From the NCBI RefSeq assembly GCF_015207105.1, contig NZ_JADEXO010000028.1, positions 1-55,452 of the forward strand: a DNA stretch of 55,452 nt, written 5' to 3'. The DNA is from a cf. Phormidesmis sp. LEGE 11477 (GTDB lineage: Bacteria > Cyanobacteriota > Cyanobacteriia > Phormidesmidales > Phormidesmidaceae). Position numbers and translations under genes: made by a program. Shown one piece after another: positions 16,469 through 24,660 of this stretch. The stretch's first letter is position 1, and every line of letters starts with the position of its first letter. A model generated the notes under the pieces. The model made no database searches. It saw only the letters and a program-made list of their open reading frames with translations, and was not told where the DNA came from.

Positions 16469-16837
16469 ATGGCGATTGAGACTAGCAACGAATGCATGAG
16501 CGCTGAAGCCGCCCGAGCAATACTCGACAACGGGTTAAACTGTAGGGTGAATTGCGATATTCCCCCACAGTTTCAAGTCGGAGAGCTTGTTAGGGCAAAA
16601 GTTACACACCCTAAAACCTACACACGCCTACCCCGCTACGTCAGAGGCAAAGTGGGCAATATTATGAAGGATTATGGAGTTTATGTCTTTCCAGATACAG
16701 TAGGCCAACGACTATCAACCAAACCACAGCACGTCTATAGCGTTCGGTTCGCCGCTCAAGAAGTTTGGGGGAAAGAAGCGTCTGCCAATGATGCGCTATA
16801 TGTCGATTTATTCGATGACCATTTGGAGAAAGTATAA
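16469..16837 (+). CDS. NHase beta, C-terminal SH3-like half as a separate subunit (set 3)
   Basis: A 122-residue protein carrying only the beta C-terminal domain: FQVGELVRAKVTHPKTYTR, LPRYVRGKVGNI, YVFPDT, HVYSVRFAAQEVWG and LYVDLFDDHLEKV. The TRLPRYVRG Arg pair that contacts the oxidised claw is kept. A unique ~35-residue leader (ETSNECMSAEAARAILDN) replaces the missing helical half and gives the protein its own start, with GAGGAG about 24 nt and AAGGA about 4 nt upstream of the ATG. It matches the alpha subunit of thiocyanate hydrolase in domain content. Confidence 0.85.
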   Translation: MAIETSNECMSAEAARAILDNGLNCRVNCDIPPQFQVGELVRAKVTHPKTYTRLPRYVRGKVGNIMKDYGVYVFPDTVGQRLSTKPQHVYSVRFAAQEVWGKEASANDALYVDLFDDHLEKV

Positions 16838-16840
16838 GAC

Positions 16841-17173
16841 ATGCTACCTGCCCGTAACTCTGATTTATCACAGAACAATAGTTTAGGGAACGGCGAAAGC
16901 GAACCTGTGTTCCAAGCTCCCTGGGAAGCAACCGCCTTCGCTATTGTGAATCAACTTGCTGCGACAGGACAATTCACCTGGGGGGAATGGACAACCCAAC
17001 TCTCCAAAGGAATCTCGTTGGCTGAAGCGGAGTCACCGGAAAATAGCTCGTATTACAAAAATTGGGTCAGCGCCTGTGAAAAGATTTTGATTTCTAAAGG
17101 GTTACTGGAACCAGATGTGATCGCACAGAAAATCGAAGAAATAATTGCTGAAAGAGAGCAAGATCATCATTAA
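16841..17173 (+). CDS. NHase/thiocyanate hydrolase accessory chaperone (P15K-like)
   Basis: A 110-residue paralogue of the beta N-terminal half: EPVFQAPWEATAFAIVNQLA, GQFTWGEWTTQLSKGI, YYKNWVSACEKILISKGLL, PDVIAQKIEEII. It lacks the HDLGG start that marks the structural subunit, and it is the last gene of the set, 3 bp after the SH3-half gene, where activators are found. The expected job is to hold the alpha-type subunit during cobalt loading and then exchange for the true beta N-half. Confidence 0.83.
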   Translation: MLPARNSDLSQNNSLGNGESEPVFQAPWEATAFAIVNQLAATGQFTWGEWTTQLSKGISLAEAESPENSSYYKNWVSACEKILISKGLLEPDVIAQKIEEIIAEREQDHH

Positions 17174-17402
17174 TCTGCATGAGAGAATTCGCCAGGATTG
17201 AGTTTAGATGTCAATTCATCGAGCTAATTATCTGTTTTATGTCGTAAGATCGCCGCACGTACTTCAGTCCCTAACTAGCCGTAGAGCAGATGATTGTCAA
17301 AGAGAATAGGATGCATCCCACCCACCTTATATATTGTGTAATTACATCATTGTATAACCACACTTTCAGTCATCAGCTTTTCAGCAGATGATTGTGAAGA
17401 GC

Positions 17403-17445
17403 TATTCGTGTTACTTTTTAGAGATGCAGATAAGTAACACGAATA
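17403..17445. repeat. 14-bp perfect inverted repeat downstream of NHase set 3
   Basis: TATTCGTGTTACTT (17403-17416) and AAGTAACACGAATA (17432-17445) are exact complements with a 15-nt loop. It lies about 230 bp after the accessory gene. No U-run follows, so it is not an ordinary intrinsic terminator. The stretch GTGTTACTT recalls the ends of the MITE 400 bp further on, so a solo transposon end is possible. Nearby, AGCAGATGATTGT occurs twice, at 17285 and 17383. Confidence 0.5.
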
Positions 17446-17498
17446 AAAGGATAGTTGCTGACCATTGCCTCTAGCGCACAATACTGAGCTCATTATTT

Positions 17499-17788
17499 CT
17501 AGCGTTGGCGGACATGTTGATCTAGGTGAAAACGAATCTTCAAAAGGCGCGTCGTCCCTTCAATCTCTGCTGCACCAAAGAGGGCGTGTTTTGTTTCATC
17601 TCGAGAGCAAACGCTTCGGCTTCACGAAGATGTTGTCGAATTTCTTCTAATGCTGTACTGAAGCTTCACCAAAGATTGCTATCCACTTTTTCTCCGAGCC
17701 AGGGCTTCAAGATATTTCTAGCAAAGATCACCTGGTTCGGCTTCGGGGTGGGCATCTTCATAGCTAAAAAAGCGGTCGGGGACGGGAT
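17499..17788 (-). pseudogene. Decayed minus-strand coding remnants
   Basis: Reading leftward, several short coherent peptides appear in different frames: RFFSYEDAHPEAEPGDL (near 17780-17735), WIAIFGEASVQH, then ALEEIRQHLREAEAFALEMK..TPSLVQQRLKGRRAF ending at TGA 17540, and overlapping it a TTG start with KIRFHLDQHVRQR ending at 17499. The last peptide resembles the N-terminus of DUF5615 (PIN-like toxin) proteins, so this may be the wreck of a toxin-antitoxin-type locus. Multiple frameshifts make it non-functional. Family assignment is weak. Apart from this, the inverted repeat and the MITEs, I see nothing in the 955-bp gap 17174-18128. Confidence 0.3.
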
Positions 17789-17907
17789 GGTTCAACTTCC
17801 AAGGCATTAAGGTAACACTTTCACAGCAGCCCGAATTTCTACAGCCTTCTCCTGACAGTGATTTTAGGCTATAGCGTCAAACTGGAAGTGTTACCCGCCG
17901 TTGAACC
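17789..17907. mobile_element. 119-bp MITE, copy 1 (complete)
   Basis: Bounded by perfect terminal repeats GGTTCAAC (17789-17796) and GTTGAACC (17900-17907), with a second inner inverted pair GGTAACACTT (17811-17820) and AAGTGTTACC (17886-17895). No coding capacity. The ends match those of the IS at 51407-53067, which begins GGTTCAA...GGTAACATTCGC and ends GAAAGTGTAACC..TTGAACC, so this is probably a non-autonomous derivative mobilised by that transposase family. Confidence 0.65.
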
Positions 17908-17911
17908 ACAC

Positions 17912-18007
17912 CAACACTTTCATCGTAGCCCAAATCTCTACAGGCTTTTCCTGACAATGACTTGAAGCTGTGATGCAAAACTAAAAGTGTTACCTGCCGA
18001 TGAACCA
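17912..18007. mobile_element. MITE, copy 2 (left end missing)
   Basis: A diverged head-to-tail copy of the preceding element: CAACACTTTCATCG... through CCTGACAATGACTTGAAGCT... to AAAAGTGTTACCTGCCGATGAACC. It is roughly three-quarters identical to copy 1 by eye over about 95 bp, but lacks the outer GGTTCAAC..GGT portion. This suggests tandem duplication or nested insertion followed by decay. Confidence 0.6.
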
Positions 18008-18128
18008 CGCCGTTTTACAGAGCGCTGTTGGCAGAGATCGCTATGCATTGAGTCTGATCGTTCAGTTTGGTGTGCGAAGTGTGATCGCCTTTGTTTGTTT
18101 GTTCTTGTAAGCTGGTGTGGGATCTGCG

Positions 18129-18890
18129 TCAGGCTATACCTTCTTCAACGTGATAGGCTTTCTCCAAAATCTGAGTTCTAATGTCGAGAAACCGCTGACT
18201 TGTTCGAGACCTGGGACGTTCGAGATCAACAGAGATAACATGGCTGGTTGAACCAGGTTGCTGCGACATAATAATAATCGTATCGCTTAAGAAGAGCGCC
18301 TCTTCAACATCATGGGTCACCATTAAAGTGGTGGTTCCTTCGTAGCGAACAATCCTCTCTAGCTCCGTTTGCATTGATATCTTTGTATGACTATCCAAAG
18401 CGCCGAACGGTTCGTCGAGCAAAAGAAGATCGGGAATGTTTACCAAGGCTCTCGCTAGGGCTACCCGCTGGGCCATGCCTCCCGATAGCTGATTAGGCCA
18501 AGCCTGGTTAAATCCATCTAACCCAACCAGATGAATTAGCTGCTTTACATGTTCAAAAGATGATTTGTTCCGGGCAGTTTTAGGAATGGCAAACTCAATG
18601 TTTTTTTGTACGGTCATCCAGGGCATTAGCCTGGGTTCTTGGAAAATCATTCCTCGATCAAGCCCTGGCCCTGTAATGGGAGCTTCTCCTAGGAGAATTT
18701 TTCCCTCAAAAGCCATATCTAACCCAGCGATCGCACGAAGCAAAGTTGATTTTCCGCACCCGCTTTTGCCCAGTATTGAGGCGAATTCACCGCTGCTGAG
18801 CCCAAATGAATTTTGTCCTAAAATCCTTAGACTTCTGAACCCAACCATGACATCCTTATGAAAAATATTAACGTCTAAAGGCTTTGACAC
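18129..18890 (-). CDS. ssuB: Aliphatic sulfonate ABC transporter ATP-binding protein
   Basis: A 253-residue ATPase with Walker A LGKSGCGKSTLLRAIAGLD, Q-loop IFQEPRLMPWMTV, signature LSGGMAQRVALARAL, Walker B LLLLDEPFGALDS and VTHDVEEAL. EPRLMPW and GALDSHTK are typical of SsuB. It is the last gene of the minus-strand run ssuD-ssuA-ssuC-ssuB, 35 bp after ssuC. Powers sulfonate import at the inner membrane. Confidence 0.92.
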   Translation of the reverse strand: MSKPLDVNIFHKDVMVGFRSLRILGQNSFGLSSGEFASILGKSGCGKSTLLRAIAGLDMAFEGKILLGEAPITGPGLDRGMIFQEPRLMPWMTVQKNIEFAIPKTARNKSSFEHVKQLIHLVGLDGFNQAWPNQLSGGMAQRVALARALVNIPDLLLLDEPFGALDSHTKISMQTELERIVRYEGTTTLMVTHDVEEALFLSDTIIIMSQQPGSTSHVISVDLERPRSRTSQRFLDIRTQILEKAYHVEEGIA

Positions 18891-18925
18891 GCGCCATCTC
18901 CCAGGGTTTTAAATATCTTTATTTC

Positions 18926-19765
18926 TCAAATGTCTCTATAGGTTTGACGCCAGCTCGTCAATCGCTTTTCTAGAAAAACGATGAGCGTATCGGTGGCTTT
19001 GCCCAGTAGGCCAACAGCAACCATGCCCGCGATCATCGCATCTGGCCGAGCAAAATTTCTGGAATCCCATATTAACCAGCCCAGCCCTTTAGAAGATGCA
19101 ATCACCTCACCACTCACAAGCAGCGTCCATGACAATGCCATCGCCACTCTCATGCTGGCAAGAACAACAGGTAAGCTGGCAGGAAATAGCACGTTTAATA
19201 ACGTACTGAAGCCATCTTTTTCGAGCACATAGGCAACTTCAATCAGGCTTTTATCAGCGCTTCTGATCCCGTACGCAGCATGGATAAACAACGTACAAAA
19301 GCTGCCGATAGAAACCAAGATTATTTTTGACATTTCTCCAATACCAAAAATAATCACCAGCAAAGGGATCCAGGCAACGGGGGGAACGGGTATGAGCGTC
19401 AATATCGTCGGCTCCAATATCCTGGCAGCATTTTTAGAGTAGCCAACCAGTACGCCTAGGAATACACCCAGGCTGCTGCCCAGGCAAAAACCACTCAACA
19501 GCCGACCCAGACTGACCAAGGAATTGTCTATGAGGCGGTAGTCAACAATCATCGAAAAGAAGGTATTGACGACCTTCGTAGGCGTAGCAATTAGCGTACT
19601 GGGTAAAATGCCCACTCTCACGCTGATCTCCCAGATAATGAGCAGTGTTGCGGGTAAAAGAAACGATTGAACAACGTTTAAGGCGCGAGACCAGCTTATG
19701 AAATGTTGTGCGATTTTCCTCGGTGACCTACTGAGTAGGTGCCTGAGCGATGCTGATTTTTTCAT
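18926..19765 (-). CDS. ssuC: Aliphatic sulfonate ABC transporter permease
   Basis: A 279-residue permease with a basic cytoplasmic N-terminus and about six membrane helices. The family motif is LTLIPVPPVAWIPLLVIIFGIG and the coupling loop is LIEVAYVLEKDGFSTLLNVLFPASLP. RVAMALSWTLLVSGEVIASSKGLGWLIW is the conserved C-terminal block of SsuC/TauC proteins. Sits between ssuA and ssuB. Confidence 0.92.
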   Translation of the reverse strand: MKKSASLRHLLSRSPRKIAQHFISWSRALNVVQSFLLPATLLIIWEISVRVGILPSTLIATPTKVVNTFFSMIVDYRLIDNSLVSLGRLLSGFCLGSSLGVFLGVLVGYSKNAARILEPTILTLIPVPPVAWIPLLVIIFGIGEMSKIILVSIGSFCTLFIHAAYGIRSADKSLIEVAYVLEKDGFSTLLNVLFPASLPVVLASMRVAMALSWTLLVSGEVIASSKGLGWLIWDSRNFARPDAMIAGMVAVGLLGKATDTLIVFLEKRLTSWRQTYRDI

Positions 19766-19794
19766 GGCATTGGCATTCGCGACGGTAAAAGAGT

Positions 19795-20811
19795 CTATGG
19801 CGAGAAAGCGGTGTCAACCAGCTCTTTAGCATTGACTGAATTTTGGATAAAGCCATTTTGGCTAAAGAAATCAGACTTCAATTGGATATCTTCAATAATG
19901 TCTTCTGTAATTTGGGCATCCCATTGATGGCGCTCCCAAGCTTTTTCAACGGCTTCAAGGGGAACGTCTAACTCCTCGGAAACGATTTGTTTGGCTTCTT
20001 CGCTATTGCTTTGTATCCACGTTTTAGCGGTCTGAACAACTTCCAAAATTTGTGTGAAAACCTGTGGGTATTGCTCAGCAAATTTCTCTCGGACAACGAC
20101 AACGCTATTAATATAGGCATCTCCTCTTGGGAGAACACGGCCTGTTCCACTCAGTTCTGCTTGCTCAACAAAGGGCGGCCAAACAGCCCAAGCATCTACC
20201 TGACCACTATCAAAAGCACCTTGAGCATCTGGTGGGACCAAGTCGATAATTTCTACATCCCCAGCACTTAATCCTGCTGTCTCCAAAATATTAATCAATC
20301 CGTAATGAGAGCTGGTGCCAGCGAGAACGGCAATTTTCTTGCCCTTTAAGTCAGCCGCTGACCGCGCCAAGGAAGTAGTAGGCACAAGAATTTCTTGAAC
20401 AAGCACGCAAGATATATCGGCAATTTTTACGCCAATACCCGCTGACTTAGCAATGATGGCTGGAGGTTCTGCCTCAAAAACGACATCGACTCGGTCCGTG
20501 GCAAAAGCCTCATTAATAGGGGGCAATGACTGAAAAGTGACATAGTTAGTTTCAATACCTTCTTTACCCAAGGCTTCTTCAAACCAACCTTTATTTTTAG
20601 CGATTAAATAGGGCGCATAGTCAACGGCTACTGAAAAGCTCCCAAAGTTAACTGCTGTCGGTAATTGTGTATTCTCACTAGCGCTGGCCTGCTCATTAGC
20701 AGACGGGTTGCTGGCACTATCTGGCGCAGACTTTGCACAGGCTGCGAGTACGCCTGCCGCCAATCCGAGTGACGTATGTTGAATGAATTTTCGACGACCA
20801 CAGCTACGCAT
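19795..20811 (-). CDS. ssuA: Aliphatic sulfonate-binding lipoprotein
   Basis: A 338-residue SsuA-type binding protein. A twin-arginine leader (GRRKFIQHTSLG, about 5-16) ends in the lipobox VLAAC, so it should be a Tat-exported lipoprotein. A short Ser/Asn/Glu linker leads to VNFGSFSVAVDYAPYLIAKNKGWFEEAL, LKGKKIAVLAGTSSHYGL and AFDSGQVDAWAVWPPFVEQAE; the AGTSSHY and DAWAVWPPF blocks are characteristic of SsuA. Gene order with ssuD upstream and ssuCB downstream makes sulfonate the expected ligand. Confidence 0.9.
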   Translation of the reverse strand: MRSCGRRKFIQHTSLGLAAGVLAACAKSAPDSASNPSANEQASASENTQLPTAVNFGSFSVAVDYAPYLIAKNKGWFEEALGKEGIETNYVTFQSLPPINEAFATDRVDVVFEAEPPAIIAKSAGIGVKIADISCVLVQEILVPTTSLARSAADLKGKKIAVLAGTSSHYGLINILETAGLSAGDVEIIDLVPPDAQGAFDSGQVDAWAVWPPFVEQAELSGTGRVLPRGDAYINSVVVVREKFAEQYPQVFTQILEVVQTAKTWIQSNSEEAKQIVSEELDVPLEAVEKAWERHQWDAQITEDIIEDIQLKSDFFSQNGFIQNSVNAKELVDTAFSP

Positions 20812-20883
20812 TGTATTTACCGTATAAAGTGAAGAGCTAACGTGAGGAATGGTTCAGTTTTGTGGGATGGTGAGCGATTAGGA

Positions 20884-21993
20884 TTACCATCCACCGGGAA
20901 TGATAGGAACTTTGATCTGCTTGAGTATCGGATCACTGTTGTCAACAATAGGCAGCAGCGGAAATAACAGATCGGCCACTCTGTAAGCTTCTTCTAAATG
21001 TGGATACCCCGATAAGATAAAAGACTCAATGCCAATGTCTGCATATGCTTGAAGGCGAGCGGCCACGGTTTTGGGATCGCCTACTAGGGCCGTTCCCGCA
21101 CCGCCTGTTACCAGCCCAACACCCGCCCAAAGATTGGGACTCACTTCTAGGGCATCTCTTTTCCCCTGGTGCAGCGCGATCATCCGCCGTTGGCCTTCTG
21201 ACTCAGTCCGAGAGAGAATTTTTTGAGCGGCGGCGATTTTATCTTCATTCAGGTAGCGGATGAGCTGATCGGCTGCTTGCCAAGCCTGCGTTTCGGTTTC
21301 TCGAACAATAATGTGAAGCCGGATGCCAAACTTGATTTTGCGACCTTGTGCTGCGGCTAGTGCACGCACTGATTCAATTTTTTCTGCAACCTTCTCTGGC
21401 GGCTCACCCCAGGTTAAGTAGGTATCGATATGTTCGCTGGCTATTTTTTTTGAGGTGGGTGACGACCCGCCTAACAGAAGCGGTGGGCAACTATTATCGA
21501 TGGGCGGAAAGGCCAATTGTCCTTCTTTGATAGAAAGATATTTACCCTCGAAGTTTGTATTTTCTCCCTGCATCAGGCTTTTCCAGATGTGAAGAAATTC
21601 ATCTGTCAGCGCATAGCGCTCACTGTGGGTTAAGAACACCCCTTCGCCAGCAAGTTCAACCGGATCTCCCCCTGCTACCACGTTTACACTCAGCCGATTG
21701 CCCGACATTCTATTAAAGCTGGCGGCCATCCGAGCTGCGATCGCAGGCTGCATAAGTCCAGGGCGCACTGCCACAATAAAGCGTAATCTCTTTGTCATCG
21801 GAATTAAGGCGGCAGCAATAATCCAAGAGTCTTCACAGTTTTTTCCGGTGGGCACTAGAACCCCCTCATATCCTAAATAATCTACCGCCTGAGCAATTTG
21901 AGACAAGTATGTATGAGTTGCTGCCCGTGAACCGACTTCTGTTCCGAGATAGCGGCTATCTTTGTGGGCCGGTATGTACCAAAAAATCTTCAC
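20884..21993 (-). CDS. ssuD: FMNH2-dependent alkanesulfonate monooxygenase
   Basis: A 369-residue bacterial-luciferase-family enzyme, close to the ~380-residue SsuD length. It begins [20 protein letters not shown] and carries [17 protein letters not shown], including the conserved Cys near residue 50, [19 protein letters not shown], and [18 protein letters not shown]. SsuD uses FMNH2 and O2 to cut the C-S bond of alkanesulfonates, releasing sulfite and an aldehyde. Its reductase partner (ssuE) is on the other strand, 4.8 kb away, beyond a divergent promoter region. Confidence 0.94.
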   Translation of the reverse strand: MKIFWYIPAHKDSRYLGTEVGSRAATHTYLSQIAQAVDYLGYEGVLVPTGKNCEDSWIIAAALIPMTKRLRFIVAVRPGLMQPAIAARMAASFNRMSGNRLSVNVVAGGDPVELAGEGVFLTHSERYALTDEFLHIWKSLMQGENTNFEGKYLSIKEGQLAFPPIDNSCPPLLLGGSSPTSKKIASEHIDTYLTWGEPPEKVAEKIESVRALAAAQGRKIKFGIRLHIIVRETETQAWQAADQLIRYLNEDKIAAAQKILSRTESEGQRRMIALHQGKRDALEVSPNLWAGVGLVTGGAGTALVGDPKTVAARLQAYADIGIESFILSGYPHLEEAYRVADLLFPLLPIVDNSDPILKQIKVPIIPGGW

Positions 21994-22130
21994 TTTCTGT
22001 CGCTCCTCTATCTTTAGGCGAGTGCACTAGCTCAGCAGAAAAGCCCAAGAGGACGCTTTATCTGGATGCCTTAGATCTGTTCCACCTAGCCAGAACTATT
22101 TAGCTAATAACCTTAAATTGAATGCAATAT

Positions 22131-22180
22131 CTCAATGTGACTGAAGTGCGACTGACTCAATGTGACTGAAGTGCGACTGA
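22131..22180 (+). repeat. Two perfect 25-bp tandem repeats
   Basis: The unit CTCAATGTGACTGAAGTGCG + ACTGA occurs at 22131-22155 and again, identical, at 22156-22180. Within it GTGACTGA and GTGCGACTGA are themselves similar. It lies about 140 bp upstream of ssuD and 430 bp upstream of the symporter gene. Either a doubled regulator site or recent slippage. Confidence 0.7.
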
Positions 22181-22344
22181 AGCATTCTCTCCAGAAGCAT
22201 TCTCTTTTGCGTTTGTGCGGTTCACGGACACGGGAGTTTTCAAAACAGATGTCCTTGCCAACAACATAAAAATATTTTTCAATGTAATTTGTAGCTTTAG
22301 ATACAAGAACAGACTTAATTGAATGAACTTTGATTAACCCAATT

Positions 22345-22359
22345 GCCTGTTAAACAGGC
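22345..22359. promoter_or_regulatory. 15-bp palindrome, candidate LysR-type operator
   Basis: GCCTGTTAAACAGGC is a perfect 7-bp inverted repeat around one base, in the divergent region 254 bp upstream of the symporter start. Its TGTT-N-AACA core and central AT step suit a dimeric activator. A related but imperfect string (CCTAACAACAGGCTAA) occurs near 9721 upstream of the CobW gene. Confidence 0.4.
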
Positions 22360-22612
22360 TTATTGCGCACCAAACTAGTCAATATTCCATATCGTAATAG
22401 CTGATGGCTGATTGTGTGATTTCCTACACAGCACACCTAGTCACACCTGATAGTGTGTTGTTGAAGGCGGTAAGAATCTCTCTATTTATTGTTGCCTTTT
22501 CGCGTAATCTTTTTTTCACTAATTTTGTTAGTAAGTGGCCAGACGATGTGGCCTCTTAGTAGACGATCGCCAAGCTATTAAACCTGTCTCCATAGGAACC
22601 TTTTGAGAAATT

Positions 22613-24085
22613 ATGCTGGATATAGAACTGGTGCCAAACCCTTCCTTAGCCCCAGCTCAGGGCGTTTTGATGATGCTGTTGCTGGGTGCAATCTCGCTGG
22701 GCGTGGCCTTTTACGTTAAGTCGAAGTTAGTAAAGAACACCCACGACTTTATTGTTGCGGGCCGCAAGCTCGGCTTTGGCTTTGGTGTTGCCGGGCTTAT
22801 CTCTGTTTGGACGTGGGCGATGGCTGTCATGATGTCAGCAGCGATGACCTATAACTTTGGGCTCTCTGGCCTATGGTGGTTTACCGTGCCGAATGGACTC
22901 GCTGTGATTGCCGTGATTCCTTTCGCGAAGCAGCTAAGAGAGAAAATGCCCCACGGCTACACGATGGGAGAGTTCGTTAGCTCAAGATTTGACAATGCTA
23001 AGCTGGCCCGAATTGTGGTCACGGTCGGTTTGATTTTTGGCTCTCTCATCGAGATTATTATTAACTTGAAGGGGACATCGCTGGTGATTTCGACCGTGTT
23101 TGGCATGTCACAAACAGCCGTTGCTATCGTTGCGATCGCAATTGTGTTGGCCTACAGCATGTTGGGTGGGCTGTGGGCTTCCATGTGTACGTCCACGCTC
23201 ACGACGCTGTTCATTACGGTGCCTGCTTCGGTCGTGCTCATGGCTGTTTTGAGCTATTTGGGTGGGCCGACGCCCCTTTGGGAGGCCGTTGCTGACAAGG
23301 GGCCTGAACTACTATCGGTGACCCGAGCAGATGTCCCTGCGGCCTTTGGTATTACCCTCGCGCTAGGACTGCTCACCGCGACCCTGGCCGGTCAATCATT
23401 TTGGCAGATTGTGTGGGGGCTAAAGGCAAAGGAGGTGGGCCGTAGCTTTTTATGGGCAGGTGCGTGGTTCTATCCGATTCCTATTTGTTTGGGCATTTTG
23501 GGGCTGGTCGGGATTGCGCTCAATGTTGATTTAGCCACTAATCTCAACAATGATGCCGCAGCGGTCGGACCTTTTGTTATCTCGCACATCGGCTTGCCTA
23601 GCTGGCTGGTGTATTCCTATGTATTTGTCATTCTCTCGGCGTGCTATTCCACGATGGATGGGGCCCTAGCTTCATTGAGCTCCTTAGCCGCTATTGATGT
23701 GATTAAGCCGATTGCGCCGCAAATTCAAGAGAAAAGTCTGTTGAAATTCACGCGTACTTCTATGCTGATTGCAGCGGTGATCGCCTTAGGCGTTGTTATT
23801 TCAGGGGTGGATTTTGTCACGATTGTGCTGACAACCTATGCGATTCGCACCGCTATTTTGGTGCCGCTCATGCTGGCAATTTTTTGGCGAAAGATGACAG
23901 CGGGCGGGTTTATTTGGGGAACCGTTGCGGCGATTGTGGTAGGAATGCCCCTGCGTATGGCGCTGGGCGAACTGCCCGGCACCTTAATTATCCTGGCGAT
24001 TAGCACGGTTGTTCCCATCGTCATGAGTCTGCCGAATACCCGTCTGTTTGACTACGATTCGCTCAAACAGGTCAAAGATCTCTAA
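22613..24085 (+). CDS. Sodium:solute symporter family transporter
   Basis: A 490-residue protein with about 13 membrane helices and the SSS family layout. After helix 1 comes THDFIVAGRKLGFGFGVAGL, then SVWTWAMAVMMSAAMTYNFG, HGYTMGEF, AYSMLGGLWASMCTS and ATLAGQSFWQIVWGLKAKEV; the WTWA..M and GQSFWQ blocks are most like the urea/purine-related (DUR3-like) branch. It should import a neutral or anionic solute with Na+ across the inner membrane. Its place at the head of a sulfur-monooxygenase group suggests a sulfone, sulfoxide or other small sulfur organic rather than urea. Confidence 0.88.
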   Translation: MLDIELVPNPSLAPAQGVLMMLLLGAISLGVAFYVKSKLVKNTHDFIVAGRKLGFGFGVAGLISVWTWAMAVMMSAAMTYNFGLSGLWWFTVPNGLAVIAVIPFAKQLREKMPHGYTMGEFVSSRFDNAKLARIVVTVGLIFGSLIEIIINLKGTSLVISTVFGMSQTAVAIVAIAIVLAYSMLGGLWASMCTSTLTTLFITVPASVVLMAVLSYLGGPTPLWEAVADKGPELLSVTRADVPAAFGITLALGLLTATLAGQSFWQIVWGLKAKEVGRSFLWAGAWFYPIPICLGILGLVGIALNVDLATNLNNDAAAVGPFVISHIGLPSWLVYSYVFVILSACYSTMDGALASLSSLAAIDVIKPIAPQIQEKSLLKFTRTSMLIAAVIALGVVISGVDFVTIVLTTYAIRTAILVPLMLAIFWRKMTAGGFIWGTVAAIVVGMPLRMALGELPGTLIILAISTVVPIVMSLPNTRLFDYDSLKQVKDL

Positions 24086-24130
24086 CCGTTTCTCAACTAA
24101 TCTTTCTCAACTTAAGGACATATAACGATC

Positions 24131-24619
24131 ATGCAAGCTTTCAAAGATTTTCTGGGTAAAGGACAATATTTTGTGATCGGTGCTTTAGCGACTGCGATTG
24201 CCTTAGCCTTTTCCTCTGGTGCTCGGGCCGTTGATGATGGAGCCGTTCCCAGGAATGCCCTATCGCCTATTACAATTATGTTCATCATTATTGGGCTAGT
24301 AGTGAGTATTTTATATCTCAAAGCAATGCTCACTGTCTTAGACGAAGCTGCCGGTAGCTATCACGAAACAGAAGAAGAAACCACTGGCTCCTACTATGCG
24401 GCCCCTGCCTGGGGTGCCCTTTTGGCCGGTATTGCTGCTGCTTTTGTGATTTGGTCCTATGGCGTTAGCCCATCGCTTCTATATTTAGGACCTGTTTTTG
24501 CCATGATTAGTCCGATGGCGATTGTGTATTGTATGGCGCAGGACATCAAAAACTTTAAAGCTGCTCATGCCCAAACACAAGAGCATCCTGCTAAACCGCT
24601 AACGAGCATCCGCAGCTAG
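24131..24619 (+). CDS. Small membrane protein, unknown; likely symporter partner
   Basis: A 162-residue protein with three or four hydrophobic segments (about 15-32, 45-63, 92-112 and 115-133). FVIGALATAIALAFSSGARA could be a signal peptide or first helix. Between the second and third is an acidic loop (DEAAGSYHETEEETTGSYY). No recognised domain. It follows the symporter gene by 45 bp and precedes the LysR-type gene by 41 bp, so a small auxiliary subunit of the symporter is the simplest guess. Confidence 0.75.
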   Translation: MQAFKDFLGKGQYFVIGALATAIALAFSSGARAVDDGAVPRNALSPITIMFIIIGLVVSILYLKAMLTVLDEAAGSYHETEEETTGSYYAAPAWGALLAGIAAAFVIWSYGVSPSLLYLGPVFAMISPMAIVYCMAQDIKNFKAAHAQTQEHPAKPLTSIRS

Positions 24620-24660
24620 TATTCACAGCTGGTATTTCATAGCTAAAAGAGCTGAGCATT

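Larger units (their letters stand above)
21994..22612. other. Divergent regulatory region between ssuD and the symporter gene
   Basis: A 619-bp gap with no convincing gene. It separates the leftward ssuDACB genes from the rightward symporter-LysR-ssuE group and so must carry both promoters. It contains a 25-bp tandem duplication (22131-22180), a repeated AAGCATTCTCT (22180 and 22195), a 15-bp palindrome (22345-22359) and several TGTG/CACAC motifs around 22414-22460. These are plausible sites for the LysR-type regulator encoded downstream. Confidence 0.5.

Noticed and set aside
17465-17810. Two plus-strand open frames (61 and 94 codons) in the gap after the third NHase set.
   Set aside because: Their products are Cys/Arg/Ser-rich with no recognisable motifs, while the opposite strand shows coherent peptide fragments; they look like shadows of decayed minus-strand coding DNA.
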